Shown here piece by piece: positions 34,636-45,792 of a DNA stretch of 64,000 nt. How positions within the stretch are numbered: position 1 is the stretch's first letter; each line of letters starts with the position of its first letter. The translations under genes were made by a program, and so were the position numbers. Origin of the DNA: Narthecium ossifragum (taxonomy: Eukaryota; Streptophyta; Magnoliopsida; Dioscoreales; Nartheciaceae); the NCBI GenBank assembly GCA_963920575.1, contig OY986969.1, positions 12,230,615-12,294,614 of the forward strand. The letters are read 5' to 3'. The notes beneath the pieces were generated by a model, which was given only the letters and a program-made list of their open reading frames with translations, was not told the DNA's origin and made no database searches.

Positions 34636-36520
34636 TTAGTCTAAATCATTTCTCGGAGGATGGCTATATTGTCAATTCCTTCACCAACTTTATTCGCATC
34701 AATCTTCGTGTTGGTACCTTAGTCTAAATCATTTTTCAAAGGGTCGTTTCGTTATATTGTCAATTCCTCCACCAACTTTATTCACATCAATCTTCGTGCC
34801 GGTACCTTGCTGGAACGATTCAATATGGACCATTCAGTCCAAAGAGCACTGTTCATTCTCTCTAGCTAAAACACAATGGTGAAAAGTGCAACACCATTTT
34901 TGGCGAAGATTTGAGTGATCTTAGAGGCAAGTTTTCATTCGTAATGCCCAAACTTGCGAAGAAGAAGACACTCGAAGAGGGTGGCACTTCATCCATAGTG
35001 GAAGAAGAAAATGTTGGAGATGCCCCTCCTCCATAGAAGAGAAATTATAGAGGTAGTTTTCAAAATCATTCAAATCTCTTATGGCCCATATATTTTTGAA
35101 GGTTTATTATTAATCCTCAATTTCAGGTCCTTCGAAGCTGAAATCTCCCAAGAGGAGGAAGACTGAGGTGGCGGCATCGGGGGTTGCCATGAAGGGCACT
35201 CCTTCTTCACCACAAGATCGGGATGTGTCCCTCGACCACAGTCCCTCCTCGAGGGTCACTCCCCAAGGGTTGCTACGATGATTTCTTTGGATGATCATCA
35301 TGCAGCCACTCTTTTAACCCCTCGTAGGTCTCCACTTTTGCCTATTGCTCCACCATCACCACCAATAGTATAAGAAATGGCTCCTTCTTCCCGCAAAGAT
35401 GAGCTAATAATTGGTGGGGATATCGTGGCAACCCTACCATCATCTTCCCATAGAGAGATATCCATCCTTTCCTTTGTTTTCTTCTCTTTGTCTTTTGATG
35501 CATCAACTAACGTATATATTTTTGCACAGACTGAAAGCCGAATCGATCCTCAGCCTGCTCCTTTAATGATACCAGAGGAGGGACTTGAGGCAAAAATTGA
35601 GGTACCTACGATTGCCTCGTCCTTGAAGACTTCAACAGCCGATCGCGACAAGGCAATTGAAGAAGTCTCTCTAGGAGCACTTGGCGATTAGTCCCCAACT
35701 CACCGGTTGATTGCGGCAATTCAAATTCCTCGTACTCCTGAGGACATCTCTCCCCCATGTCTCAGAAGCTCAATTGACATTTTCGTCAAAATCGTCTTCT
35801 TCATCGTTCGGATTCAAGGTTCCGGTGGATAAAGCAGGCGACTACGAGCAGATGTTGAGCTTCGTCTCACTTTTCTCTCATGATTGGGAGAAATTGAAAA
35901 GTGAGACACCCGCTCCCCTTGCTACAACTGGTGAGCGGTCGCCAAGTGCAATACTGAGATCGGCCCCTCTCTTCAAGAAATGAAGAAGGCCCTTGTGTCA
36001 GCCTCCATATTTTCGAAGAAAACCCAGATGAGGTGTCAGAGTCCTGCCTTTAGCAATTGGAAAAAGCGGTTGCAGTCTTTCACAAGATGACTAGGTCTTC
36101 TGCTATTATACCGGCTGATGACTTGTTGGTCTTACTTGACACCAGGGACCAGGCTGAGCTTTTCGTACGAAAGGCTCAGATGGCTCGCCAAGATGGATAA
36201 AAATGGATAAAAATGTCGTTCATCTTTGTAGTCTAGGTCAAGAAATGGTTGATCATGATTCAAAGATTCAAGAATATGTTAAACAAATTCAACACTTTGA
36301 ATCTTTAATTGCCAAGTACATTACTGAGATCGCCAAGTGTGGTTATGAGAAAGGGATTTGCAGGTTTTAAATGAAGAACTTAATCGTTGATGCCCCTGAA
36401 GACATGAAGAAATTCAAAGCTCTCCAATCTTTTGATGCTAACATTTGTTGGGAAGCAGCCATGGAACAAAAGAAAAATAAACTTGTAGAAATCTCCCAGC
36501 GCCTCTCTTCGTCGCACTGA
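34636..36520 (+). pseudogene. PMD protein, C-terminal part with an intron
   Basis: After the TTA duplication the frame continues SLNHFSEDGYIVNSFTNF. A direct duplication (about 34637-34717 and 34718-34804) repeats this part with some changes. Further on is a Lys/Glu-rich linker (MPKLAKKKTLEEGG) interrupted by a well-formed GT-AG intron (35053-35126, ending CAATTTCAG). Another acceptor-like TTTTTGCACAG ends at 35529. The C-terminal region (36060-36520) is helical and charged, likely a coiled coil, and ends KLVEISQRLSSSH before TGA at 36518-36520. An AATAAA signal lies at 36625-36630. Several frameshifts and stops make it non-functional. It is a tail-to-tail neighbour of the Tat-type integrase remnant, 165 bp away. 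Confidence 0.62.
34637..34804 (+). repeat. Tandem duplication of about 81-87 bp inside the PMD frame
   Basis: Two adjacent copies both begin TTAGTCTAAATCATTT and end near TTGGTACC or CGGTACC. They differ at several bases and by a short insertion. The first copy starts at the TTA target site of the DNA transposon. Confidence 0.75.
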
Positions 36521-36685
36521 TACTTTTGTTTTCATCATACTTTCTTTTGTTTGTGCCATATAATTTTTGACACGAAAGACATCTTGTAAACGCTATTCAT
36601 GGCAATTTTGGAATGAACTGTCTTAATAAAAATTCTTTTTTTTTTTAAATATCATTTATACATGTGAAGAAAGTACTTGGGGATC

Positions 36686-37224
36686 TTATAAGAATTCGTT
36701 TTGTTCCAACATAGTTGGAATATATGCTTTTAAACATTTCCGATTTATGATGTTTTCATGGACTTCCCCGTGCAAGTACTTTAACTGGTAGGATCCATTT
36801 GGCCAGGCCACCTCTACTATGAAGGGCCCTTCCCAGTTAGGTGACCATTTGCGATACCTAGGGTCCCTAATCATTGGCAGGATAACTTTCCAAACTAAAT
36901 CTCCTTTTTGGAAGTCTTTCGTCACTACTTCCTTATTGTAAATGCTGGCCATTTTCTCCTTCTGAACCAAAATATGATTAAAAGCCACCACTTTATTTTC
37001 GTCCAACTCCATTAATGATTGCATCATGGCCTCCTGATATTCTTCAAATTTAAGTCTTCTTGGCGGGCCACTCGCATGAACGCTATGTTAACTTCTATTA
37101 GCAGGATTGCATCCTGTCTATAAGTCAAATTGAAGGGTGTGGTTTTCGTGCTAGTCTTTGGTGTCACACGATAAGCCCAAAGCGGGTAGACTAAGGTTTA
37201 TGTCCTTTAAGGGGATGGTCTCTA
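36686..37224 (-). pseudogene. Tat-lineage integrase, C-terminal remnant
   Basis: The open part (36686-37027) contains YNKEVVTKDFQKGDLVWK and then KWSPNWEGPFIVEVAWPNGS, the GPF/Y-type C-terminal module characteristic of Tat/Retand-type Ty3/gypsy integrases. Upstream in the same strand, with frame breaks, 37080-37195 reads LWAYRVTPKTSTKTTPFNLTY, the end of the integrase catalytic core. The rest of pol is absent because the sequence is cut at about 37222 by a family A LTR. Integrase inserts element cDNA into the host chromosome; this copy is dead. With the PMD frame converging on it, it identifies the surrounding element as Tat-like and minus-oriented. Confidence 0.85.
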
Positions 37225-37373
37225 TGAGGACCCGTTTCTCTAACCTACCTAAACCGCGTAGGTCAGGGGTCGGGCCCTATTGGCTTGTTTCCGCGTCGAG
37301 TGCGATCTGCGATCGGTTTGATCGCATTATTAATTTTGGACCCCATTGTCAATTTGGTAAATTGCACCTTGAC
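37223..37373 (+). mobile_element. Family A LTR copy A7, left piece
   Basis: This is the first 151 bp of a plus-strand A LTR (TATGAGGACCCG, then the GCGATCGGTTTGATCGCAT block also seen in A3). It stops at the insertion of an oppositely oriented A LTR. It continues at 59077, where the sequence CGGTCAGTTTCACACCCGC follows exactly as in A3. Confidence 0.82.
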
Positions 37374-38924
37374 TGTCACACCCCGACCCAAAAAACCCAT
37401 CCAGATCGGGGCGTGAGCCACATAAACTTGTTCACATCATCAATAGACGCCACAAGTATATATCTGCTACGAATTTGAACAATTTGGTCCTCTAGTTCAT
37501 AAAAACATTTCGGCAAAGTCTCCTTTATAATTATAGCATAAGAAACCTGTACATTTCATAATTTTATAATTTCAAATTATACAATAGGCGCAATGGTAAA
37601 TAACTAATTATTACATTGTTCATATACAACTGGATTAGAAATTATACAATTCTGTCCTCAAATACATCAGATTATACATCAATTTATAAATCACAATATA
37701 AAACGGTAAGGAAGTTGTGTAAAACTCCTCGAAGCTCCAAGTTCTCGATCACCTCGACAGGTCGCGCCATCTTCAAGAAGACCTCCTAAAAAGGGAACTG
37801 CATCGATCTGCATCGCCGATGATGCCCATGTAGGGTGAGCATAAAGCACAGTAGGGTTCTACTCTACGCCACACTCAAGGAAAAAGGGATAATTGCAACC
37901 GTGTCGTCTCTGTCCAAGCCTAAGGCATAAAAGGAACAAGGCTGGACAAGGGTCATGCATCACCAAGCGCCCCTCTACAGCTCGGGGATGGACAAGGGGC
38001 AAGTGCATCTCACGTGCACTTCCACCTCTACAACCCTCTCAATAAGACAACCACTACCCTCAGCGATTGGCGCAGAGAATGACACGGCCTCTACACCTGA
38101 ATAGCACGATTCACATGAACATAGCTATACGGCAACCTCAATCAACACGAGATCATAACCAAACAATCTCACCCTAGTCCTTCTACCCATCCCTCATCCT
38201 AGAGCTAGATCCGAGCTACCCGGGCCCTCGGATCGGTGATCGAGCCCACCGCTTGCACCTAGCCTCAATGCTTCTAATGCATACAACAGGCATGAGCCTA
38301 TTCAAACAACTAGGCCTATGTGTCTCTACATGCCAAATCATGAAACATTTGTCCGACCGGATAAAACATGGTTATAGAGCAGGGCTTAGCATAAGGAACT
38401 AGACATAATCCAACCATGGCGTTTATACATCCAAACCATGCAGTATCATTCACACACAGGCACACCTTCGGTCCATGCATAAGCATAATATAGGAGTATA
38501 TAATTGGAAAATTAACAACAAATCATACGATTTGCGAAGTTAACATTAGTTCAAAGGAATTGAACAGAGAAGGAAACATTCTACTATATTATGCAATTAA
38601 CATGATTGACATACATATATCATGATCGCAAGGAATTATAGCAACAATCCATTGGCAGCTTAACATTTCAACATCAACTATAAAGCATTTCAACAACGAA
38701 TTGGAGGTTGATGAGTGGGGAGAGGAAGAAAAAGCTTAGGCATCGAGGGGAATCACGACTATTGATCAAATCAAGCCCCAGCCAGACTCACTCGATCAAC
38801 GTTAAGGGTAGTAAAGAAGATTCCAAACGACAGTCCAACCCCACCGTTAGCATTTTAGTCAAGCATTAATCCATAGAACCAGATAAAAACTAGGACTCAA
38901 TCAATTGACAGGACAAACCCTCGG

Positions 38925-40726
38925 TGATGTCGCTCAAATGTGTCACGCACAGCGGTCGCGGTGCAGTACACCATAAGAGAGGTCGAATCCCACAGAGAGA
39001 CAGACAGAAAATATCCAAAACGCAAATAACAATGAATTGAAGACAAACGAGAACTTGAGAATTAACTAAATTAGATCAAAGGATTTAATGATAATGTAAG
39101 GTTAACTAGAGATATCAGGATTTTGATAAGGCTAGGCTTCAGGAATCACTTCACTCGAATTTAGGTTCTTCTCTTCTCAATGGTTCATATAATACTCAGT
39201 TAAGGGATTCACATCCCAATCAACTTAATCGGAAGATATGGAACTATACACCTAACAAAATATATAAATGTCTCTTCCTCCGATTGATTCTTCCTTTTTA
39301 TAATTCTAACTTCATCCAACCAAACCTAGGAATACACGATACCGGCTGTCATTACAGGTAACGCGCAGCAAAAGTTCATCGGGACAAAGCCCTAACTCTA
39401 TCTAGCCAGATCTCTAAGAATACAAAATACCAACTCTCACAATCGGCAATGCATAGCAAAGATTTTACGGATAGAGCCCCAACCTTGTCTTACCAGATCC
39501 CTAAGAATACACAATACCAGTTGTCACTACGGGCAATGCATAGCAAAGGTCTCACAAGACTCGGTAGGAGAATCAAAAGAGAAGACTATGGGATTATAAG
39601 ATCATGAAAGAAGCATGACTGGATTCATAATATTAATCATCCACATAGAAATCTATAATATAAAAATAATATTTGAAGATCCAATACATAGAAAAGAGTT
39701 TAACAATGAAAATTGAAAACTATGAACCATTATTGGAGAAGAAACCCTAATCCTCGCTAGATCATTCGTCCGCCATGCCCGTGGGTTACTCGGCCATGGA
39801 TGGAGATTCCTTCATCTTCTTCCTTTGGAAAACGTCCAAGAAGTCCCCTTTGATTAGCCCTAAGTATCCAATTTATAGCCTCAAATCTCTCCATCCACGG
39901 ATTAAATCTGAACCGTATGTTTTCTTCAATGGAAAAGTCGGATCGATCCCTCCCAGGGTGTCGGATCGATCCGTCACATTAAAACTTCAACTTCTGACTT
40001 CGCCCGGGTCCGATCGATCGGACTAAGGGTGTCGGATCGATCGGTTTCGTAAAAGTCCTCCGTCTCTGGCTATTCCCGAGTCCGATCGATGGATTGATCG
40101 ATCGAACTGTGTTCCTCTAGAAAGCATACGTTTTGTCAACCTTTAATTCCCAAGTCCGATCGATCGGACCATGGGTGTTGGATCGATCGGTTGCGTAAAA
40201 ATCAGCTGTTTTTGGCTATTCCCGAGTCCGATCGATCGGACTATGGGTGTCGGATCGATCGGACCCCGTAGGAGGGATGAAGGGATCGATCATACCCTAT
40301 ATGGCTGAAAAATATATGTTCTGTCACGTTTCTGCGTAGTCCGATCGATCGGCGGATCGATCGGACTTCCAGCTTATTTTCTGTTCTGCCATTCAGACTG
40401 CGCCATCGGTACTAAAATTGCCATAACTTCCTCTAGGAAACTGGGAATCACGAACCGTAAAATTCTCTAGAATCTAGACTTCAAGAGCTTTCCAACCATA
40501 TATGGAAGATCATCTGGTTCTTCATGAGCAGGTACAGATTAATTTTTGAATTTGATCCATATACTCTTTTCAGCTTCTTTTAACCCCAATTTCCTGCATT
40601 TTCCAAACAACCATGTGAAGCAACATATAGATGTAAAAATAGTAATAAAGATGTTGATTAAGGATAATAATTTAGCAATTGAGATGGTTATAAGACTGTT
40701 TAGAGTGCACTTTCATGCACTCATCA
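38925..40726 (-). repeat. 3' LTR of the B element
   Basis: 1802 bp. On the minus strand it starts TGATGAGTGCATGAAAGTGC and ends GAGCGACATCA. About twelve GATCGATC words (39948-40370) of the form TCCGATCGATCGGA lie between the start and the TATAAATT box (about 39862-39871). It is 24 bp shorter than its partner, explained by loss of sequence between two ACGTCCA repeats near 39832. Confidence 0.95.
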
Positions 40727-40761
40727 CACCCCCCAACCAGCTTATTGCTAGTCTCTAGCAA
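40727..40761 (-). promoter_or_regulatory. Polypurine tract and hairpin of the B element
   Basis: On the minus strand, TGGTTGGGGGGGTG (40727-40740) ends at the 3' LTR. Upstream, 40745-40761 is a perfect 7-bp stem (TTGCTAG/CTAGCAA) with a 3-base loop. The C element has the matching hairpin at 5622-5643. Confidence 0.82.
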
Positions 40762-42007
40762 TTCAAAGCACATAGAATATAATTAAGCACACTAACGGTT
40801 CAAGGATGTAGACATGCATGATAAAAATTCTACCTTATCAAGTCGATAGTGTTTTATGCAGTACAGAGGATGGGAACTTCTTATACTCATACACATACTA
40901 CCAACACATGAAATCAACTTCTACACATCAAACATGCTAATCACCATCCAAAAGAACACATGTTACGTGACAAATAAATGTTACGTGCAGAAGCAGCTTC
41001 TACCCACCATTAGTCCAAACACACTACTATCTTCATGACCAATCATCCAACTCTCGCACTTTAAGTACAGCATGGTCTTTCTTGTTTTTTCTCTTTTTTT
41101 TCTCAACTATCAGACACTTTGCCTTTTTACGCGAGCACTCTCCGCTTCTTGAGGCGCAGAGACCCGGTTACTTAGCAAAACACTTAATAGTTTTTTTCTT
41201 TTCAGTGGTTCTACCTTTTTACTCGAGCTCCCTGCTTCCTGAGGCAAGAACACCCGGTTACTCAGTAGATCACTTAATAGTTGTTTAGGCACAGCTTGAT
41301 CAAGCTCCAGAACTTTTTCTCTCTTTTTTTTTTTTTCTGCATATACTCAATACTAGCTAATGTCTAGGTACAGCTTGATCAAGCTCCAGAACTTTTTCTC
41401 TTTTTTTTCTGCATGCAATACTCAACACTAGCTAATGTTGAAATCATGGTCTCGATTGACAATAGCATGCTCATTCCTCTAGTGAGTATAATTACCACTG
41501 CACATAAGGTGTTCGTGTGTGGATCACATGATGTTATACGTTCAGGTTATCACGCATGCAATCAATGTATTGGTCAATCCATATGAAAGCAACATGCATA
41601 ATAAGCATAAAAATTTCAGCTGATGTACAATTTCTAGTAACATACTCAATTCAACACTACTAAACTCAATAAGGTAGCATGTATAAGGTCATGCATGCCT
41701 ACACCCCCCAACGTGAAATTCACATTGTCCTCAATGTGTGCATGTAAATAAACAGAAGTGTGTTGGCTGAATTTTCAAATATAGCATAAATAAAAATAGG
41801 AAATTGAAATAAGAGCGAGGCCACCTGACAGAATATCTGAAATCTTGCATAGGGCTCTCCATTGTAGCCGAATTTCACAAGCAAGGAAGGCGGAAGTTCA
41901 AGCATCCTAAAAACATAAAATAGCAAACAAAAGCAAATGAGAAGGAAAGCAAACAAACTAAAACAATCTAACCTAATCAAAAAGAGAAATGATAGATAGG
42001 AGAAAGA
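40762..42007 (-). other. Non-coding 3' internal region of the B element
   Basis: AT-rich DNA between integrase and PPT with long T runs on the plus strand. It holds two copies of the AGTAACCGGG...GTAAAA motif (41123-41174 and 41214-41266). It also holds a direct repeat of about 79 bp (41287-41365 and 41366-41439), each copy containing the perfect palindrome AGCTTGATCAAGCT. No env-like frame was found, which distinguishes it from Athila copies that carry one. Confidence 0.6.
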
Positions 42008-43156
42008 TCATCCCTCGTAGACAGGGTCTACGAGAGAAACGGTGTGCTCCTCAGGGTTCGCTTTCTCTGAAATCTGTTTCAAGCGTTGTCCATTAACCGT
42101 AAACAGCCTCCCCTCCTTTGAGTCTTCAACTTCCACAGCCCCATTCTCAAATATTCTGCTAATGGTGAAGGGGCCTGTCCAGCGTGATCTCAGCTTCCCA
42201 GGATGAAGATGCAGTCGTGCGTCATACAGATAAGCTTGCTGTCCGACTTTAAACATCTTTCGCAGGATCTTCTTGTCATGGTAGGCCTTTGTCTTTGCCT
42301 TGAAGATCCTGGAACTCTCATAAGCATCATTCCTAAATTCCTCTAACTCAGAGAGCTGGAGTTTCCGATCCTGACCTGCACCATCCAAAGTAAAATTTAG
42401 TGACTTAATAGCCCAATATGCCTTATGTTCTAACTCAACTGGAATATGACAGGGTTTTCCATAAACTAAGCGAAATGGCGACATCCCCAGGGTAGTCTTA
42501 TAGGCAGTGCGATAGGCCCACAACGCATCTGACAGCCTCAAGGACCAGTCCTTTCGGTTGGGGCTCACTGTCTTCTTTAAGATTTGCTTGATCTCCCTGT
42601 TGGCTAGTTCAGCTTGGCCATTCGTCTGTGGATGATAAGCAGTGGAAATCTTATGTGTGACTTCATACCTGCGCATCAAAGCTTCGAAGGAGCGATTACA
42701 AAAGTGTGATCCCTGGTCACTAATGATAACTCTAGGAGTACCAAATCGGGATAAAATATGCTCTTTTAGAAACTTGATGACAGTGGAATGACCATTATTC
42801 CTACATGCAATAGCCTCCACCCACTTAGAAACATATTCCACAGCCAATAATATATATAAATAGCCAAAAGAAGAAGGAAAAGGTCCTATAAAATCTATAC
42901 CCCAACAATCAAAAATCTCTACAGCTTGAATGGGGTTCAAAGACATCATATGTCTTGTAGATAAAGCTCCTAACGTTAGACATCTATTACAGGATTTGCA
43001 AAAAATGTTAACATCACGAAACATGGTAGGCCAGTAAAATCCACATTGAAGAATTTTAGCAGCAGTCTTTTTCATCAAAAAATGGCCTCCACATACATGA
43101 GAGTGACAGAATGTAATGATGCTTTCGATTTCATAATCAGGGACACAACGGCGCAT
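42008..43156 (-). CDS. Integrase of the Athila-like B element
   Basis: 382 residues open to a normal TGA. The frame really begins further upstream: an in-frame TAG at 43160-43162 precedes the first Met, so that Met is not the native start. An N-terminal zinc-binding HHCC region is visible (HSHVCGGH around residues 18-25, CKSCNRC around 53-59). The catalytic triad is recognisable: Asp in WGIDFIGPF, Asp in IISDQGSHF, and Glu in [11 protein letters not shown]. The C-terminal module has [19 protein letters not shown] and RWTGPFTI. This is the enzyme that would join element cDNA to host DNA. It is the best-preserved pol domain here. The last 25 residues run to a stop followed by non-coding DNA. 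Confidence 0.92.
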   Translation of the reverse strand: MRRCVPDYEIESIITFCHSHVCGGHFLMKKTAAKILQCGFYWPTMFRDVNIFCKSCNRCLTLGALSTRHMMSLNPIQAVEIFDCWGIDFIGPFPSSFGYLYILLAVEYVSKWVEAIACRNNGHSTVIKFLKEHILSRFGTPRVIISDQGSHFCNRSFEALMRRYEVTHKISTAYHPQTNGQAELANREIKQILKKTVSPNRKDWSLRLSDALWAYRTAYKTTLGMSPFRLVYGKPCHIPVELEHKAYWAIKSLNFTLDGAGQDRKLQLSELEEFRNDAYESSRIFKAKTKAYHDKKILRKMFKVGQQAYLYDARLHLHPGKLRSRWTGPFTISRIFENGAVEVEDSKEGRLFTVNGQRLKQISEKANPEEHTVSLVDPVYEG

Positions 43157-43289
43157 AATCTAGTCAGAACAATACTTAAACAGACAAGGATCATCCCAAT
43201 AGAATTTCTTTACCTCAAGAAAAAATCTACGTTCATCCTGCGCACTCCAAAAGGAAGGGATCTCACCTGTCGCTAAGTAATTAATAATG

Positions 43290-43690
43290 TGCGCATACCA
43301 GGGCAGCCGTGCAACTATGAAAAGAGTTGCTCATCAGGGAAGTCATCCATAATTGGTGGCTCATTTTCCGCTACTTCCACCATCAACCTTGATAGGTGAT
43401 CAGCGACAACATTCTCCACGCCCTTTTTATCTTTGATGGAGATATCAAATTCCTGTAAGATTAATATTCAACAAATTAGGCGCGCTTTAGCATCCTTCTT
43501 GGTGAGAAGGTACTTGAGCGCGGCATGATCAGTGAAAATATTGATAGGGGAACCAATCAAATAAGCACGAAACTTGTCTAATGCAAAGACAATAGCCAAT
43601 AGTTCTTTCTCAGTGGTAGAATAATTCATCTGTGCATTATTCAAGGTTCGGCTAGCATAATGAATAACATGAGGTTTACCATCTTTTCGC
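43290..43690 (-). pseudogene. RNase H domain of the B element, frameshifted
   Basis: The domain starts in the RT frame (MCDASDFAVGAVLGQ, first catalytic Asp) and is thrown out of frame by a 4-bp tandem duplication, TCGC twice at 43687-43694. In the next frame the rest is clear: HYASRTLNNAQMNYSTTEKE, a Glu at the catalytic site, and IFTDHAALKYLL with a catalytic Asp. A TGA at 43468-43470 replaces an expected Trp codon. A second frameshift lies near 43320-43335, before the link to integrase. It would degrade RNA in the RNA-DNA hybrid. Confidence 0.85.
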
Positions 43691-44485
43691 TCGCTGTCCT
43701 AAAACAGCTCCTACAGCAAAATCACTTGCATCACACATCAATTCAAAAGGAAGGCTCCAATCAGGTGATTGCACAATAGGTGCGGAAGTCAATTTATCAA
43801 TCAAGGCTTGAAAAGCCTTCTGACAAGCAATAGTCCACTCAAAAGAGGTATCCTTTATCAAAAGATTACACAAGGGACGAGCAATAGCAGAAAAATTCTG
43901 AATGAATCTCCTGTAAAAATCAGCATGCCCTAGAAAGGATCTAACATCTTTAACAGTCTTTGGCACAGGAAGCTTTGAGATGAGATCGATTTTTGATCGA
44001 TCTACCTCAATGCCTTTGGAAGAGACAATATGGCCCAATACAATGCCTGAGGGCACCATGAAGTGACACTTTTCCCAATTAAGCACAAGTTGCTTCTCTT
44101 CACACCTGACCAAGACTCTCTTTAAGTTTGGCAAGCATGCTTCAAAAGTATTACCAAATACAGTCAAATCATCCATATATACTTCCATACATTCCTCGAT
44201 CATATCAGCAAACATACTCATTATACAACGCTGAAAAGTAGCAGGAGCATTACATAATCCAAATGGCATTCTACGGAAAGCATAAGTACCAAAAGGAAAT
44301 GTAAAAGTAGTTTTTTCCTGGTCCTCTAAAGCAATCTCAATCTGATAATATCCAGAATAACCATCAAGAAAACAATAAAAAGGATGTCCAGCTACTCTTT
44401 CTAAAATCTGGTCTAGAAAAGGTAATGGAAAATGATCCTTACGGGTGGCAGCATTCAATTTTCTATAATCTATACATATACGTCA
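43676..44485 (-). pseudogene. Reverse transcriptase core of the B element
   Basis: The open part starts at 44458 and continues the RT begun at 45106. Motifs in order: DGYSGYYQIEIA, FPFGTYAFRRMPFGLCNA, the catalytic VYMDDLTVFG, GHIVSSKGIEVD, SFLGHADFYRRFI. They are typical of Ty3/gypsy Athila RT. Two in-frame stops, TAG at 44495-44497 and TGA at 44483-44485, lie at the start of the segment; the TGA sits where a conserved Trp is expected. It ends at 43676 only because of the 4-bp duplication noted for RNase H. Confidence 0.92.
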
Positions 44486-44494
44486 TCCTGTCAC

Positions 44495-45106
44495 CTATTT
44501 AGTGGGGACAAAGTCTCCACTTTCATTTTCAACAACGGTGACACCAGATTTTTTTGGCACAACCTGTGTAGGACTCACCCATTTGCTATCAGCAATAGGG
44601 TAAATGATCCCTGCATCTAATAATTTCAACACTTCAGTTTTTACTACCTCTTTCATTGTAGGGTTCAACCTACGCTGAGGATCCCTACGAGGTACAGCCC
44701 CTTGTTCAAGATTAATCATATGAGAACATATCAAGGGACTAATACCTTTCAGATCTGCTATACTCCATCCAATAGCTGATTTATGCTCATTTAAAATGCT
44801 AAGTAATTGCTCACCTTGCTCTGCAGTTAATGCTGAAGAAATAATAACTGGGTATGTATCACCTGGACCAAGATAGGCATGCTTCAATCCTTGAGGAAGT
44901 GGCTTCAAGTCCAGCTTGGGCGGCTCTATGGATGATGGTGTTGGTGGCTGTCCTCTTTCTGGCAATTCTTCAAACTTTGGATTCCATGGACCTGCAAAGG
45001 AACAATGTTCCACATTTTTACACATACCATCAACATCAACATTTTCATCCAAATCTAATTCAAGAGAATTAATTTCAGTGGTAGCAAACTCCTCTTCAGT
45101 GAGCAA
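44495..45106 (-). pseudogene. RT N-terminal part and linker of the B element
   Basis: In frame with the protease upstream and the RT core downstream. After an acidic linker it reads HAYLGPGDTYPVIISSALTA, IGWSIADLKGISPLICSHMI, and DAGIIYPIADSKWVSPTQVV, the fingers region of Athila RT. The stop at 45128-45130 upstream and TAG at its end (44495-44497) are in-frame nonsense codons, not native ends. Confidence 0.9.
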
Positions 45107-45127
45107 ATCAATCTGGTAAGTCTGCTG

Positions 45128-45766
45128 TCATTCATCATCCTCATCAAGCTGCTTAGCAACATTAAAAACATTAATTTCTAACGTCATATTCCCAAAAGTT
45201 AACTTCATTAAGCCATTCCTGCAATTAATTATAGCATTAGCAGTAGCAAGAAACGGTCTACCTAAAATAATAGGAATTCTAGAATCAGCAGTTACTACAG
45301 CCTGAGTATCCAAGACTAAGAAATCAACAGGATAATAAAATTTATCTATTTGAACGAGCACATCCTCTACTACTCCTCGTGGAGTTTTCGTGGATCTATC
45401 TGCCAATTGCAAAATCACAGATGTCGATTTAATCTGTCCTAAACCAAGTTGCAGGTAAACAGAATATGGCATCAAATTTACACTCGCACCAAGATCTAAT
45501 AAATCTTGTCCTACTTCATGCTCTCCAATGAAACAAGACACAGTAGGACAGCCAGGATCCTTATATTTAGGAGGAATCCTATGCTGAAGCAGTGCACTAA
45601 CCTGCTCTGTTAAAAATGCAGCTTTCTTTACATGATGTCGTCTCTTCATAGTGCATAAATCTTTAATCACTTTAGCATATGTAGGAATTTGTTTAATAAC
45701 ATGCAAAAGAGGAAGGTTTACCTTAACCTGCCGAAGATGCTCCAAAATCTCGTTGTTGGGCTCCAT
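45128..45766 (-). pseudogene. Aspartic protease of the B element
   Basis: 212 residues. The N-terminal part (residues 1-60) is the usual Athila gag-protease linker (KVNLPLLHVIKQIPTYAKVI, KKAAFLTEQVSALL). The catalytic motif DLLDLGASVNLMPY is near residue 90, and ADSRIPIILGRPFLATANA is the distal block. The apparent start Met at 45764-45766 lies in a duplicated 16-bp unit and is not a real start. It ends with TGA at 45128-45130 inside what should be continuous pol. The enzyme would process the gag-pol polyprotein. Confidence 0.9.
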
Positions 45767-45792
45767 AGTAAATTTACTCCATAGTAAATTTA
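45761..45792 (-). repeat. 16-bp tandem duplication at the gag-pol join
   Basis: CTCCATAGTAAATTTA occurs at 45761-45776 and again at 45777-45792. Sixteen is not a multiple of three, so it shifts the frame. The last codons of gag and the first codons of the protease frame come from the two copies of the same unit. Confidence 0.92.

Noticed and set aside
39948..40370. CRISPR-like array of repeated GATCGATC words
   Set aside because: The words are palindromes of 8-14 bp with irregular spacing, lie in LTR promoters, and this is plant nuclear DNA; no array leader or cas gene is present.
40762..42007. Possible env-like ORF as in some Athila elements
   Set aside because: Searched in all frames given; only short frames (60-86 codons) around T-rich runs and no membrane-protein pattern beyond one hydrophobic stretch.
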